Shown: positions 10,535 through 19,721, numbered from the stretch's first letter. The stretch: DNA of 47,640 bases from Chara braunii (GCA_003427395.1 BFEA01000056.1:2524087-2571726), one strand, 5' to 3'. Notes: generated from the sequence alone by a model not told the origin. Translations and numbers: made by a program.

Positions 10535-10676
10535 CTTGTGATCGGAGTGAGTGTTATCTTTGTAACGCTTCCTTGTGATCGGAGTGAGTGTTGTCTTTGT
10601 AACGCTGTACAGCTCTCTCTCTCTGTCTCTCTCTCTCTCTTTGTGATCGGAGTCAGTGTTGCCGTTGTAATACGGT
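10535..10676. repeat. ~35-37-bp repeat flanking the CT tract, 3 copies
   Basis: CTTGTGATCGGAGTGAGTGT is followed by TGTAACGCT at 10535 and 10572. A third diverged copy (TTTGTGATCGGAGTCAGTGT) lies at 10640, after a short CT spacer. Confidence 0.85.
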
Positions 10677-11390
10677 ACAGCGTTCACCACTGTTGATCGC
10701 GCATCGATCCACTGTAATGACAGGCTTAACGTTTATGTTACCTCAATGTAAGGAAGCTAAGGACTCCGTTCATCGCGACATATCTGTCTAAAACCCCGTC
10801 CCTCTCCACCTGCTCCCAACCCCCGTCCCTCTGCACCTGCTGCGCTTTCGTTCGACTGACTACTTCAACTTGCATGCCACCGCAGGACCTCTTCAACGAA
10901 CCCAAGTATACCCTTTTCGCCTTCTCGATCGACCTCTTCCAGATCTCATGCAGAACCTCGCCCCCTCGCATTGCGTCAGCGAGCAGCTGGTCGAGTGAGT
11001 ACGGCAATGCTCTATCTGCCTCCCCCCCTCCACATCTCCAACTCTCCCCCTTCCTGCCTCACCATTCACCGCTCCACATCTCGAGTTCACGATCGACTTG
11101 TCCTCCTCCCTGTGTCGCTGTTCAGGCTTTCCGACACAGCGAACGACTGTTCACTCGTGACATAGAGAGCACTGATTGATTCACAAGTTGATGTCTCCTT
11201 CGACAGCACTTCCACCTCCGACGATAGCAACTCGTGACTTGTTTCGTTATTTCATTTCACAGTCGCTCCGCTAATAAGGCCAAAGCTAATAACTTGCCAT
11301 CTGGTCGCCAACGTCCTTCCAGAGCCAGAACAGACAAACATCGACGCTCGAACCGTCCACCTTTCAAACCTCCTTTCAGCCAGGAAGGAG
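10677..11390. other. No recognisable gene
   Basis: C/T-rich DNA with several modest open frames on both strands (the longest ~100 codons). None shows a recognisable domain. Confidence 0.4.
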
Positions 11391-11492
11391 CACGCTAGAC
11401 TCTCCCTCTACCCTCTTCTCCCGGCCACCTTCAACCCGGACCACGCTAGACTCTCCCTCTACCCTCTTCTCCCGGCCACCTTCAACCCGGAC
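11391..11492. repeat. Perfect 51-bp tandem duplication
   Basis: The unit starting CACGCTAGACTCTCCCTCTA at 11391 is repeated without change at 11442. Identity of the copies suggests a recent duplication. Confidence 0.95.
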
Positions 11493-11629
11493 CATCAGTC
11501 CAAATGTGATCGTCCCTGTGCTCACGCTCGCGCAAGAAACCAGCCACGACCACATATACATAGCGAAGAGAGAACCGGCCGAGAGGGTGGGGAAGGGGTA
11601 GGCCAGGGAGGGCGGGAGGGCGGTTGCGC

Positions 11630-11660
11630 GGGAGGGAGGGAGGGAGGGAGGGAGGGAGGG
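11630..11660. repeat. (GGGA)n tract
   Basis: About eight GGGA units. The G-runs could form a G-quadruplex on this strand. Confidence 0.9.
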
Positions 11661-12169
11661 CAGGTTGGAGCAGATAATCTCGTCAAGCTGTACAGCTCCT
11701 CTGTTCTGTCTGTGCGAAACAGAGGAAGGGCAGGAGAGGAATTCAGCTGCAGCCTGCTTTGTCAGACTGTACAGCAGCTGCTATGTCTCTGACCACTCTG
11801 GTTTGTACAGGACACCCAACCACACTAGTAATGACGGCAGTTCCGTGCGTTTTGTCCGTTGATCTTCAGCACCTCTCTCACACCACTGCCAGTAGCGCCA
11901 TTCCAAGCGGATTTATAGCTTGCCAATCTCTCTACCGGTAGTGGAGCGCGGCAAAAAACTTTCGGTTCCTTCAACCGTAGAGGAAACAGCGGGGTCGACA
12001 GAACCGAATACGACGCTGCTGTCGTCCATAGCCGTGTCGGCGGGCGCGAGCGGCGCCGAGTGCATAGGCGGGGGCTTGACCGAGGGCGGGGGAGGGGGGG
12101 GCGGTAACAGGGGGCCAGTTTTGCGAAGGCGGGGTCGAGAGAGAGCGAAGGCGGGGCTTCGTCCTTGTG

Positions 12170-12206
12170 TGCTCCTTCACGAAAAGCATATTTTCGTGAA
12201 GGAGCA
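12170..12206. repeat. Perfect 16-bp inverted repeat, 5-nt loop
   Basis: TGCTCCTTCACGAAAA (12170-12185) is the exact reverse complement of TTTTCGTGAAGGAGCA (12191-12206), with loop GCATA. It lacks the oligo-T expected of a terminator. The surrounding GC-rich sequence repeats GGCGGGGTCGAGAG on both sides. Confidence 0.95.
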
Positions 12207-12434
12207 GAACTGGCGGGGTCGAGAGAAGCCCGCCCGTTTTTCCTTCCCCAAACGTGATCCACGGCTGTTTTTCGCGCCCACGGACCGGGTCCCACTGGGG
12301 CGCTCTTTTTTCTGTGCTTTCATTTCTGACCGTAGATTTCAGAAATCGATGGCGGCAAGCATCGAAACTGAAAATGAAAATGAAAATGGAAAAAAGTACG
12401 GTCAAGTGGAACACCGCCCGGCACGAAGTCCATT

Positions 12435-12797
12435 GGCCAAGTCCCACTACCGTCTTCCCCCGAACACAACGCCCTTCATTTTGTCTGTATCTGGCCGTAA
12501 ATACAACTTGTGTACATTCATTTTAACGGTGCGTCATGTTCGGGGGAAGACGGTAGCAGCGCTTAGTTTCCTCAACGCCCGAATCTGGACGTGTTTGTGG
12601 AGGCGTGGGTGCAGAAATCGCCTTGAGGAAAAAAAAAGAGGTCCAGATTCGGGCGTTGAGGATACTTGACGCTGCTATCGTTTTCCCCCGAACATAACGC
12701 ACCCTGAAAATGAACGTATGCAAGGCATGTTTCCGGCCCGATACAGTCAAAATGAGGGTGCGTTGTGTTCGGGGGAAATCGGCAGTGGCACTTGGCC
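12435..12797. mobile_element. Fold-back element (156/157-bp arms) containing two family B MITEs
   Basis: The left arm 12435-12590 and the right arm 12641-12797 are reverse complements over their whole length, with scattered mismatches, around a 50-bp spacer. Matching landmarks, outside to inside, are GGCCAAGT, CCACT(A/G)CCG, TTCCCCCGAACACAACGC, CTGTATC(T/G)GGCCG, TTCATTTT, GTTCGGGGGAA, TAGCAGCG and CCTCAACGCCCGAATCTGGAC. Each arm itself contains a ~110-bp family B unit with its own inverted ends, so the structure is a palindrome of palindromes. A transcript would fold into a long hairpin able to feed small-RNA pathways; that is inference. It has no coding capacity. Confidence 0.88.
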
Positions 12798-12904
12798 CCC
12801 GTTTATACCCGAATTCCTCGTTTCTCACGCTGGCCTCTTTTCACTGCTCAACGTTATACATGTATGTATCTGGACTTTGTTGTCCACGAGATGCATTTCG
12901 GATC

Positions 12905-13012
12905 GGCCCAGCATCTCGAATGCAACCGGTGTCCATGTACTGTCTGAATGCTGGGAAGCGGAGCGAGGCTTCATTACCACCTCGGCCACGCGGGTTCGAA
13001 CCTCCCACCACA
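12905..13012 (+). repeat. tRNA-like SINE fragment
   Basis: CAGCATCTCGAATGC near 12910 and GGTTCGAACC at 12993-13002 (near-consensus pol III box B) appear in the same order as CAGCATCTTGAATGC and GGTTCGATCC in the structured element at 33509-33605. They are probably diverged members of one tRNA-derived family. No convincing box A is present in this copy. Confidence 0.4.
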
Positions 13013-13182
13013 AAGAATATAAGACGGGAAACGGAAAGAAGGAGTACGGGCATGTGGGACCTTGCACACGATCTCGGATTTTTTTTGTTTTTCTTTATTA
13101 CGCCATTTGTTTCTTTATTCTTTTTTGTCGCTTGCGGTGGTTGTGCCTCGAGCGGCCACCTCAAACCGTAACGCCAGAAAAA

Positions 13183-13312
13183 CATTGGGCCTCGCTGCAC
13201 TACTCTCCACATGCACAAAAGACAAAAAATAGGGCAGTGCATCTTTCCACGTTCTAGTCGACGATTCATGCTCATTTTTCATATTTGGAGAGTAGTGCAG
13301 CGAGGTCCATTG
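13183..13312. mobile_element. MITE family C, 120-bp copy with CATTG target duplication
   Basis: The element spans 13188-13307. The left end GGCCTCGCTGCACTACTCTC and the right end (minus strand) GACCTCGCTGCACTACTCTC differ at one position over 22 bp. CATTG at 13183-13187 is repeated at 13308-13312. The length is identical to the copy at 7942. The near-perfect terminal repeats make this the least decayed copy in the window. Tc1-, hAT- and MULE-type duplications are usually 2, 8 and 9 bp, so the superfamily is left open. Confidence 0.92.
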
Positions 13313-13689
13313 TTTGATAAGCCGCAGGTGTGGGGCTCAAGTCCCGCCACACTCCGTTCAAACGACCGCAAATGACGATTCTTTCGTAACGGACGCCCCC
13401 TCTGCTTGTCGCAGGAGAGCCAAAAAGGGCGGGCAGAAAAGAACAGTCCTCCCCGCCAAATCCGCTCAGCCAGCAGACAAAACGAATCGAAGCGACGGAT
13501 ATAACGGAGGCGGGGTAGTTAAAAAATCGGATTCCAAAAGCCGCCGGGGGCGCAGAGGATGCGTCGCACCAGACAACACACCGCCCTCCAACACACCACG
13601 TGTACTGCCACACACCTTGACTCAACAACATTGACGTGGGGCGCGATCCCCCAAAACTATAAAAACATGATCTTTGCTAGGTGGAGCCC
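13313..13689. other. No gene; tRNA-like T-arm word
   Basis: GGCTCAAGTCC at about 13334 inside a short inverted repeat (GTGTGG...CCACAC) resembles a tRNA T-arm. It is separated from possible upstream tRNA-like sequence by the family C insertion. Open frames on both strands (~106-119 codons) have no recognisable domain. Confidence 0.3.
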
Positions 13690-14164
13690 AAAGACGTTCC
13701 ATTATCCAGCGGCCTAGCTCAGTTGGTAAGGCACGCAACTGGCATTCAGGAGGTCTTGGGTTCAATCCCCATTGGCCTCATGTACCTTCCTGGGCAAGCT
13801 TGGCGCCCGCCACCTAGAGATATGCCGTTGGTCCCCCCGAGTGGCATTGAGCAGAGACTGCTGATGTTCATAGGGGAAGGGGACGGGAGGGGAGGCACAG
13901 TGACTGGCCCATCGAAGAAGCTCGGTCCTGATGCTACCGGCTGACCCCTGGCCAGTATCGCCCACCTGCTGTAGCAGGTATGGCACCTGCTGGTGGGTGC
14001 AGCTCCCGCATGTTCCCTCGTTGGAGGCTTGAGCACGGATGTGGCTGCTACGGGGTTCCCCGTAATACTATAATGACAATAAAAAAAGGCCTGAAAGGCC
14101 GTCCTGTCCAGATTTGACAGGTAATTGNAAAAAAAAAAAAAAAAAAAAAAAAAGACGTTCCATT
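13690..14164 (+). mobile_element. tRNA-headed SINE with poly-A tail and 14-bp target duplication
   Basis: The body runs from 13704 to about 14150. Near the start, TAGCTCAGTTGGTAAGG (from 13715) fits a pol III box A, and GGTTCAATCCC (about 13759-13769) is a perfect box B at tRNA spacing. A ~350-bp non-tRNA body follows, ending GACAGGTAATTG and then ~23 A residues (one ambiguous base at 14128). AAAGACGTTCCATT at 13690-13703 is repeated exactly at 14151-14164, a classic LINE-mobilised SINE footprint. The perfect duplication suggests a fairly young insertion. The tRNA part does not form a good acceptor stem, so it is not a functional tRNA gene. An internal frame (13681-13944) is a by-product. Confidence 0.93.
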
Positions 14165-14270
14165 CCCAATCCAAATTCGTTGGGGGACAGTTCACACTGG
14201 TTGGGCTTCAGGGGAAAAAAAAAAAAAAAAACGTTCCATTCCCAATCCAAATTCGTTGGGGGACAGTTCA
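14155..14270 (+). repeat. 36-bp A-tailed insert between perfect 40-bp direct repeats
   Basis: The 40 bp at 14155-14194 (starting ACGTTCCATTCCCAATCC) recur exactly at 14231-14270. Between them lies CACTGGTTGGGCTTCAGGGG followed by 16 A residues. It looks like a tiny retro-insert with an unusually long target duplication, or a slippage-type duplication. It directly abuts the 3' target duplication of the SINE. Confidence 0.9.
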
Positions 14271-14372
14271 ACATCAGTGTGCAGGGACCCAGAAAACCTG
14301 TATTGGATCCAGGGCAACACCCCCATATGTTTGGCGTGTGGATTAGGGTGTGAAAGAGATTCCTGCAAATGC

Positions 14373-14737
14373 GTCAGGGCCTACTCACACTAGGGGCACT
14401 TTTGGCAAAGTTGCAAAATTTGCCACCACACTTTGCCTGCTCACCCATCAAATTCGCAATTGGCTGTGGCCTATGTCAGGGCCTGCAGGGACGCGGGCAG
14501 AGGTGCTAGCCATTTTTCTTTTTTCCCCCTCCGAATTGCAGGCATCCCTCGACTACTTCGCCGTCTGACCGCACAAGCGGGCTATCTTCACAAGTGGCAT
14601 GGCCTTCACATTGTCTTTTCCAATTTGCTAGTGCAATTTGCTACCCCTGTGTGACTGCGCGGCACGTCAAAATGGCAAACTGGGAGTAGCAAACCTGGCA
14701 TTTTTTTCTGTTTTGCTACCCGTGTGTGGGCATGCCG
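14373..14737. mobile_element. MITE family A-like / hAT-like element, boundaries uncertain
   Basis: The left end CAGGGCCTACTCACACTAGG resembles family A ends and hAT-type starts. Two possible right ends exist: GCTACCCCTGTGTGACTG near 14641-14658 and GCTACCCGTGTGTGGGC near 14715-14731. Both are roughly inverted relative to the left end, and repeated TTTGCTA / TAGCAAA words lie between. No target duplication was confirmed. Confidence 0.45.
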
Positions 14738-14854
14738 TTTCAGTCAGGTTTTTGGAAGTTCTTTTCTTTTCCGGAGAACATGCCTTCGGCGCACACCAGC
14801 TCTCCTTGTGACAATCTATCTTCTGATACACGCGACTTTTTGCGCGATTGCACC

Positions 14855-14856
<2 letters not shown>

Positions 14857-14885
<29 letters not shown>
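14857..14885 (+). repeat. 29-base G homopolymer
   Basis: An uninterrupted G run, possibly G-quadruplex forming and of uncertain length because of sequencing error. Confidence 0.9.
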
Positions 14886-14888
<3 letters not shown>

Positions 14889-16040
14889 GGGGTCAGATGG
14901 GGCTAAGGGTCAAATTGCATGAATGCCCCCATTCCTTTTCTTTCCTGTCCTCTCTGTTTTGTGAGAGCTTGGTCCCACAGCGATTGCTGGTTAGGATGTG
15001 CCTTAGTGAGCGCAGGAATAACAGTTGACACAGCTTTTTCTTTTTCTTTTGGGAAATTCGGGCAGGGAACTTTAGCGCGATCATCATGCGGGGAAATCAT
15101 TTTGAATTTTTGAATTCTTTGGAAAGAATGTCGGAGACTGCACGGGCACTCAAAATTAGGACTCTAATTAGACTAGGATTTTGGGGACATCATTTTGTTT
15201 TTTTGTAACTGCACGATGCTCCTTACTCACACGCGTTTTGCTGTGCTTTGTCCTGCACTCTATTCCCGCCGCAACTTCATTTTAATCTCAACTGTAATTT
15301 TCTCTTGTTTCGTTCTTGGCAAGTGCGGGTGTAACTGTAATCTTCTCCCTCTTGGCTTCTCTTCACACAGAAACATGCGGCTCCTTCTCCTTCGCCAAAG
15401 CAGTGCATGACTGGATCGATGTGTGGAGAATGGCTACGTTGTCGGTGCAAATACCATTACAAGGGTATCCGCCCTAGTTTTTGCAAGTGACAGGGAGTGA
15501 GTTTTGAATTGAAGTTTCAGTACATCGCGTGAGGCGCAGCTGTATTATCTCTTACGTTGACTAAATAATTGACTGAAAGTAAAGAGTGTGTGGGTGCGCA
15601 GTTTTGAGGCGCTCGTGATATTTTTCTATTGATGTTATGAAGCATGCACTCTTGCCTGGTAACTTTTTGGTTTCGACTAAATTAGGATGGTATCGTCGAC
15701 CGTGATGCGCGTACTACCAAATACAACATTGGACTTTTATGTGACAGGTATGAGGATCAAGGCAAGCGATCGGCAATGACGGAGCGATGGGGCAGCGAAG
15801 GGAACCAGAGGGATTGAGGGTCCGATGGGGCTGCCCGCCCCTTGGTTCTATTGCCAAGTCCTGCCAGCGGGCCCGATCGGTGGGATTGAGGGTGCCAAAG
15901 ATTCCTCCCCCCTCCCCCTCTCACGAATTTTCTATTTTTATCCATTTTTATTTTCTATTTGTATCTTCTAACCTTTTATTATTATCCTATTTTTCTTGGA
16001 CTAGTACAAGTTTCGGTATCGATTTCGGGACTGGTGCTAG
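14886..16040. other. No recognisable gene
   Basis: Mixed-composition DNA. GGGATTGAGGGT is repeated at about 15810 and 15881. TGCAAATACCATTACAAGGG at about 15447 resembles segments near 28137 and 37498, so it may be a dispersed repeat fragment. Confidence 0.4.
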
Positions 16041-16047
16041 CCCCAAC

Positions 16048-16270
16048 TGGCCTAGCTCAGTTGGTACACCCCTTAATTGTTGAAATACAAACCTGCGTTG
16101 GAACTTTCAGAGAAGCAGATGAATAAAATACTGCAAATTTTATACCCAGCTTCAATGATGATATATCTGGTTGTGGCCCAACTTTGTTATTTGGAACATC
16201 TGTTAAAATTGGAATAAGATTAGTGTGGCCTTGTGCCTGTAAAAGGTTTGCGGTTCGATTGGGGGAGGGG
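16048..16270 (+). other. tRNA-like sequence split by an insert carrying a U6-like fragment
   Basis: TGGCCTAGCTCAGTTGGTAC at 16048-16067 is nearly the same head as the SINE at 13711 (box A). At about 16240-16262, GCCTGTAAAAGGTTTGCGG then GGTTCGATT resembles the anticodon-to-T-arm half of a tRNA. Between them lie ~170 bp that include the U6-like segment at 16193-16246. The reading as one tRNA-like unit interrupted by an insertion is inference. Alternatively, two unrelated fragments lie side by side. Confidence 0.4.
16193..16246 (+). pseudogene. U6 snRNA-derived fragment with internal deletion
   Basis: GGAACATCTGTTAAAATTGG followed by AATAAGATTAGTGTGGCC aligns with the U6 order GGGACATCCGATAAAATTGGAA ... 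AAGATTAGCATGGCC. About 10 nt containing the ACAGAGA box are deleted. It lacks both termini and is non-functional. Confidence 0.65.
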
Positions 16271-16584
16271 TGAGAGCTCAACCCTAGCGAAAATGTCGAA
16301 CCAAGCGCTAGTCGGGAGGAGGAACATGTCAGTGACAAGGAGTTTATGTCAACGAAGAAGAGGGAGGAACGCGGACATGATGAAGAAGCCGACATAGCTT
16401 GCTCATTTCTTAGTAAAAGCAAGCGAGGAAAAAATTTAGACAAGGGTTTCTGACCATAGCAAGTCGGACTATGATGATAGACTCTCGTGGCGAGAACCTG
16501 ATTTCGCAGTATGGTGGTTTCGAGTTGCACGCGAGACAAGTACGTTTAGGCGGGAACGAAGAAACGAGAGAGTTTAACATGCAT

Positions 16585-17008
16585 GCGAGTCGGTGGGTAC
16601 TTAGCCCTTGAAGAGGAGTAACCTGAGTGGCGGACCCTCTGTGTGTGCACAACCCGCCTACCGTGATCCGTTGGGAAGGCATGGGTGTGTGCATGCCTGT
16701 CGGGACTTTGAGAATGGTGAAGCCAGGGGAAACTCATAATGGAATCACGCAGCGATACCAACATGCAAACCGTTCACCGAGCTTGGGTGCATAGGTGCGA
16801 GTCGGTGGGTACTTAGTCCTTGAAGAGGAGTAACCTGAGTGGCGGACCCTCTGTGTGTGCACAACCCGCCTACCGTGATCCGTTGGGAAGGCATGGGTAT
16901 GTGCATGCCTGTCGGGACTTGACGAATAGTAAAGCCAGGAGAAACTCGTAATGGAATCAAGCGGCGATACCAACGTGCAGACCGTTCATCGAGCTTGGGT
17001 GCATAGGT
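16585..17008. repeat. 212-bp tandem duplication
   Basis: Units 16585-16796 and 16797-17008 both start GCGAGTCGGTGGGTACTTAG (second copy modified at its end) and are nearly identical over their first 150 bp. An inverted TGCACAACCCGCC / GTGTGTGCA region sits inside. The ~79-94-codon minus-strand frames repeat because of the duplication. Confidence 0.93.
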
Positions 17009-17925
17009 GAAAGACAAGGTCAAGTGGGGGGTTTGATTGAGACGACACTTTTGTTATAACGGAATGCAGGTAGCCCAATATGAGCTCGATGAGAACGAAA
17101 CTATTGTATAGAGCAAAAAGCGCGGAGCTCACTTCAAGCTGAAATTCGGTACGAGTACAGACTTTAAGAGCATGGCCTATTGGTCCTTTGGCATTCGAAG
17201 ATAAAACGTTGCAGGTGTCAAAAGAGTTACCATGCGGGACGCACGCCAATTGTCGGAGCTTGTCCCTGGTCAGGACGGTGGTCTGAGAGAACGACATCTA
17301 TATATGCTACGCTGCTGCTGCCCGTATTTCGTGGTTGTAGATCAAGTTTGAATTGCGAGTTGTGGTGACTAACTCATGCTACATGTGACTCATGATGCAT
17401 CTTTTGTGGGTACTGCTAGTACACACAACGGTAATGCAACGTTGTGCACCACCGTGCGTTGTCGAGCTGCCTGCATTTTTGCTATGCATTTTGTTGCACA
17501 CTTGTTGAAGTTATGTCGTGTTCTACACTGTGCATCGCCCGAGCCACTGCCGCGCGGCGTTGTGACGTGCTCTGCTAAGTTTTCACCATATTTTACCTAC
17601 GTTTCAAATAGAGCGTAGGGGGGGTGTAATCTACTTGAACACATGCTTTATAGGTTGCGCAATAACGATACGATGATTTAGGGTTATATTAGAGTGTTTT
17701 TTGTTCTGTGTTTGGCTGCAGTTTGACCAGTTCACTACGTTATTGGCCACCATTGCGAGGCCCTCAGGCGCATCAAGGTAACAAGGCCCCCTCTTGCGAG
17801 TTGAGTTTGTCCCCTTCTTGTATCTTGAGATTCTGACTCTTCTTCCACTGCCCTTCTTACTCTAAGTCTGATCAATGCAAATGCAAATGGTTAGTAAAAA
17901 CAATACACATGATCTGTTCCGAGTA
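17009..17925. other. No recognisable gene
   Basis: Single-copy-looking DNA of mixed composition. The short frames show no recognisable domain. Confidence 0.4.
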
Positions 17926-17928
17926 GCC

Positions 17929-19721
17929 GGATAACTCACACATGAGTATCCCTCTTGAAACAAATAGTTGAGGCTCCTACCGGGGCACCCTACTGCTTGC
18001 TTTAGGTATCACTCAAAAAGATCTGGATTTCAACCCTCTCCCAGAGGTTAATAATGGTCTGAGTGAATGATAGGCGACCCGCACAAGAGCCCCCTACTAT
18101 CACGTGACCAAATATCCGGTCAACTTTGTGAGTGCAATAGAACGATCCTCACAAGGGCATCCTATTGCTTTCCCGAGGCCTACCGATGTTAAAAACCTAG
18201 TTAGTTTGGACAGAAGATGAGTGTTTAGGATATTCCTACAGGAATACCCCATCTCGTAAGTTAGTACAGAATCAAGCAAGTAATAGCCTGACCCTAACAA
18301 GGACCCCCTTCTACTTCCTTGGGTAACAAGCAGTCCACATCTAAACAAGTAATAGGATGACTCATACAGAAACCTTCCTAATACCCGTTCGGTGATCAGA
18401 CTGCCTGAGAGTAAGTCGGCCAAGAAAGAGAAGCAATGTGATCTTGTAAGTCGTTAGCCAGTCTTAGACTCAAGTGTGTGAATAGGATGACCCTCACTGG
18501 AGCCCCCTACTACACCTTCAATAAGTGCAAAGACTGAATCTTTCTAAGCCGTCAATAAGAAGGAAAGTTAGTTCCTAAATCTCTCATCCCCTCGGTTTAG
18601 TATTGGATGACCAGTTTGTCAGTAATAAAATTAAATCATTCGTCATACTTAGGCAAATAACAGAGTTACTCATATATGCGTATCTTACTATTACTCTATC
18701 TCCCACATTCCACTTTTTTTTATGAGTTAGTTAAATATCAAACAAATATTAGGAAAGCTAACACATGAGCTTCCTACCACTTATCTGATTCATAGGAAGT
18801 CGGTAAAGCAACCTTTTATCAAAGTTGTTTTAACCGCCCGCCTATTACACTGCGCGCTACTTTTAGTCAAGCGGCGTGATGATTCTCCGTAAAGGTATTT
18901 ACCTCACTTGTCATACGCTTTAACTTGGTCATTGCTGGCCAGTTAGTCCATGTGGCTGCGACATCAAACAAATCTCTAGCCAAACAAGGTAGTGAGGTAG
19001 CACACACAGGAGTACCGCCACCTTCCGATTGTGTCAATCGTCCCAGTTTCATAGGGCAAGTGTCCAACCCATACTTATCCGATGGGTTAACAGGGCGACC
19101 CTCACAAAAGTCTCCCTTCACCGTTTCTAAATGTTGGTCATTCCTCTTCTTCACGATGGCAGTTGATCCGACACGTAGTAAGGTAACTCACACATGATTA
19201 CCTCGTCGCCTTTTGGTCATGTTAGTCAGTCGAGTCTCAAATGACAATTGTCACGCCCACACATGGGTATTCCATCGCCCTTCAAGACTAGTCCGATAGG
19301 CTAATTGGGCAACTCACACAAGAGTCTCCCACTATCTTTTCTAAATGTTAAACGAATCTTCCTTCACGACGACAATCGATCAGGCAGATAGTAGGGTACA
19401 CATGAGTTACCCCACTGTTTCATCCTTAGTTGAGTCAGTGCATGCCTAAGTAGCATGACGACTCATACATGAGCCTCCATCGCACCACTTTGCTTTCCAA
19501 GTCCAAACAATCTGTAGATTTTTTCCCGGTTTATTTAAATTGTCTTCCTTCTTTCAAGCAAGATTTTTACCTCAATCATATAATTTTTTCCTTTTTTATA
19601 TGCTTAGTCCTGAAGAAAGCTCGAAAAGTATGTCATGCAATCATTCATGCAGTCCAATAGATGGTTGTAGCTTGTAAGGGTATATGGGAAAGGAATAGGT
19701 GACGCGTACCTCATGGTTCCC
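17929..19721. repeat. Array of ~17 imperfect hairpins sharing a CTCACACATGAG core
   Basis: Successive inverted repeats lie at 17929-17951, 17966-17994, 18068-18102, 18134-18168, 18216-18253, 18278-18316, 18349-18384, 18476-18515, 18658-18696, 18750-18775, 18986-19024, 19093-19116, 19181-19203, 19295-19336, 19390-19416, 19462-19473 and 19686-19721. Loops are usually CACA, ACAA or CATACA. Inner words resemble ACTCACACATGAGT. The outer arms differ from unit to unit yet stay complementary, for example GCAATAG/CTATTGC, GATAG/CTATC, AAGTA/TACTT and AGGTAA/TTACCT. Linkers are partly related: CACGATGGCAGTTGATC near 19152 and CACGACGACAATCGATC near 19365. There is no spacer/repeat regularity of the CRISPR type and no coding potential. 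It may be an old tandem family built from a palindromic unit. Confidence 0.7.

Noticed and set aside
10217-10696. 159-codon frame through the CT tract and similar 221-234-codon frames at 34934-35682
   Set aside because: Translations are Leu-Ser repeats from (CT)n; open in all phases because the repeat has no stops.
11825-12669. Long frames on both strands (156, 158 and 249 codons)
   Set aside because: They overlap each other on opposite strands, run through the hairpin at 12170 and the fold-back element, and show no domain; they are explained by GC-rich DNA with few stops.
13711-13780. Functional tRNA gene
   Set aside because: Box A and box B are good but the acceptor ends do not pair and the anticodon arm is poor. 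Poly-A tail and target duplication show it is the head of a SINE.
14857-14885. G-run as a promoter quadruplex element
   Set aside because: No adjacent gene; the homopolymer may be of incorrect length, so regulatory meaning cannot be supported.
17929-19721. CRISPR-like array
   Set aside because: No constant repeat with constant-length spacers, arms vary unit to unit, no cas-like genes, and the context is eukaryotic.
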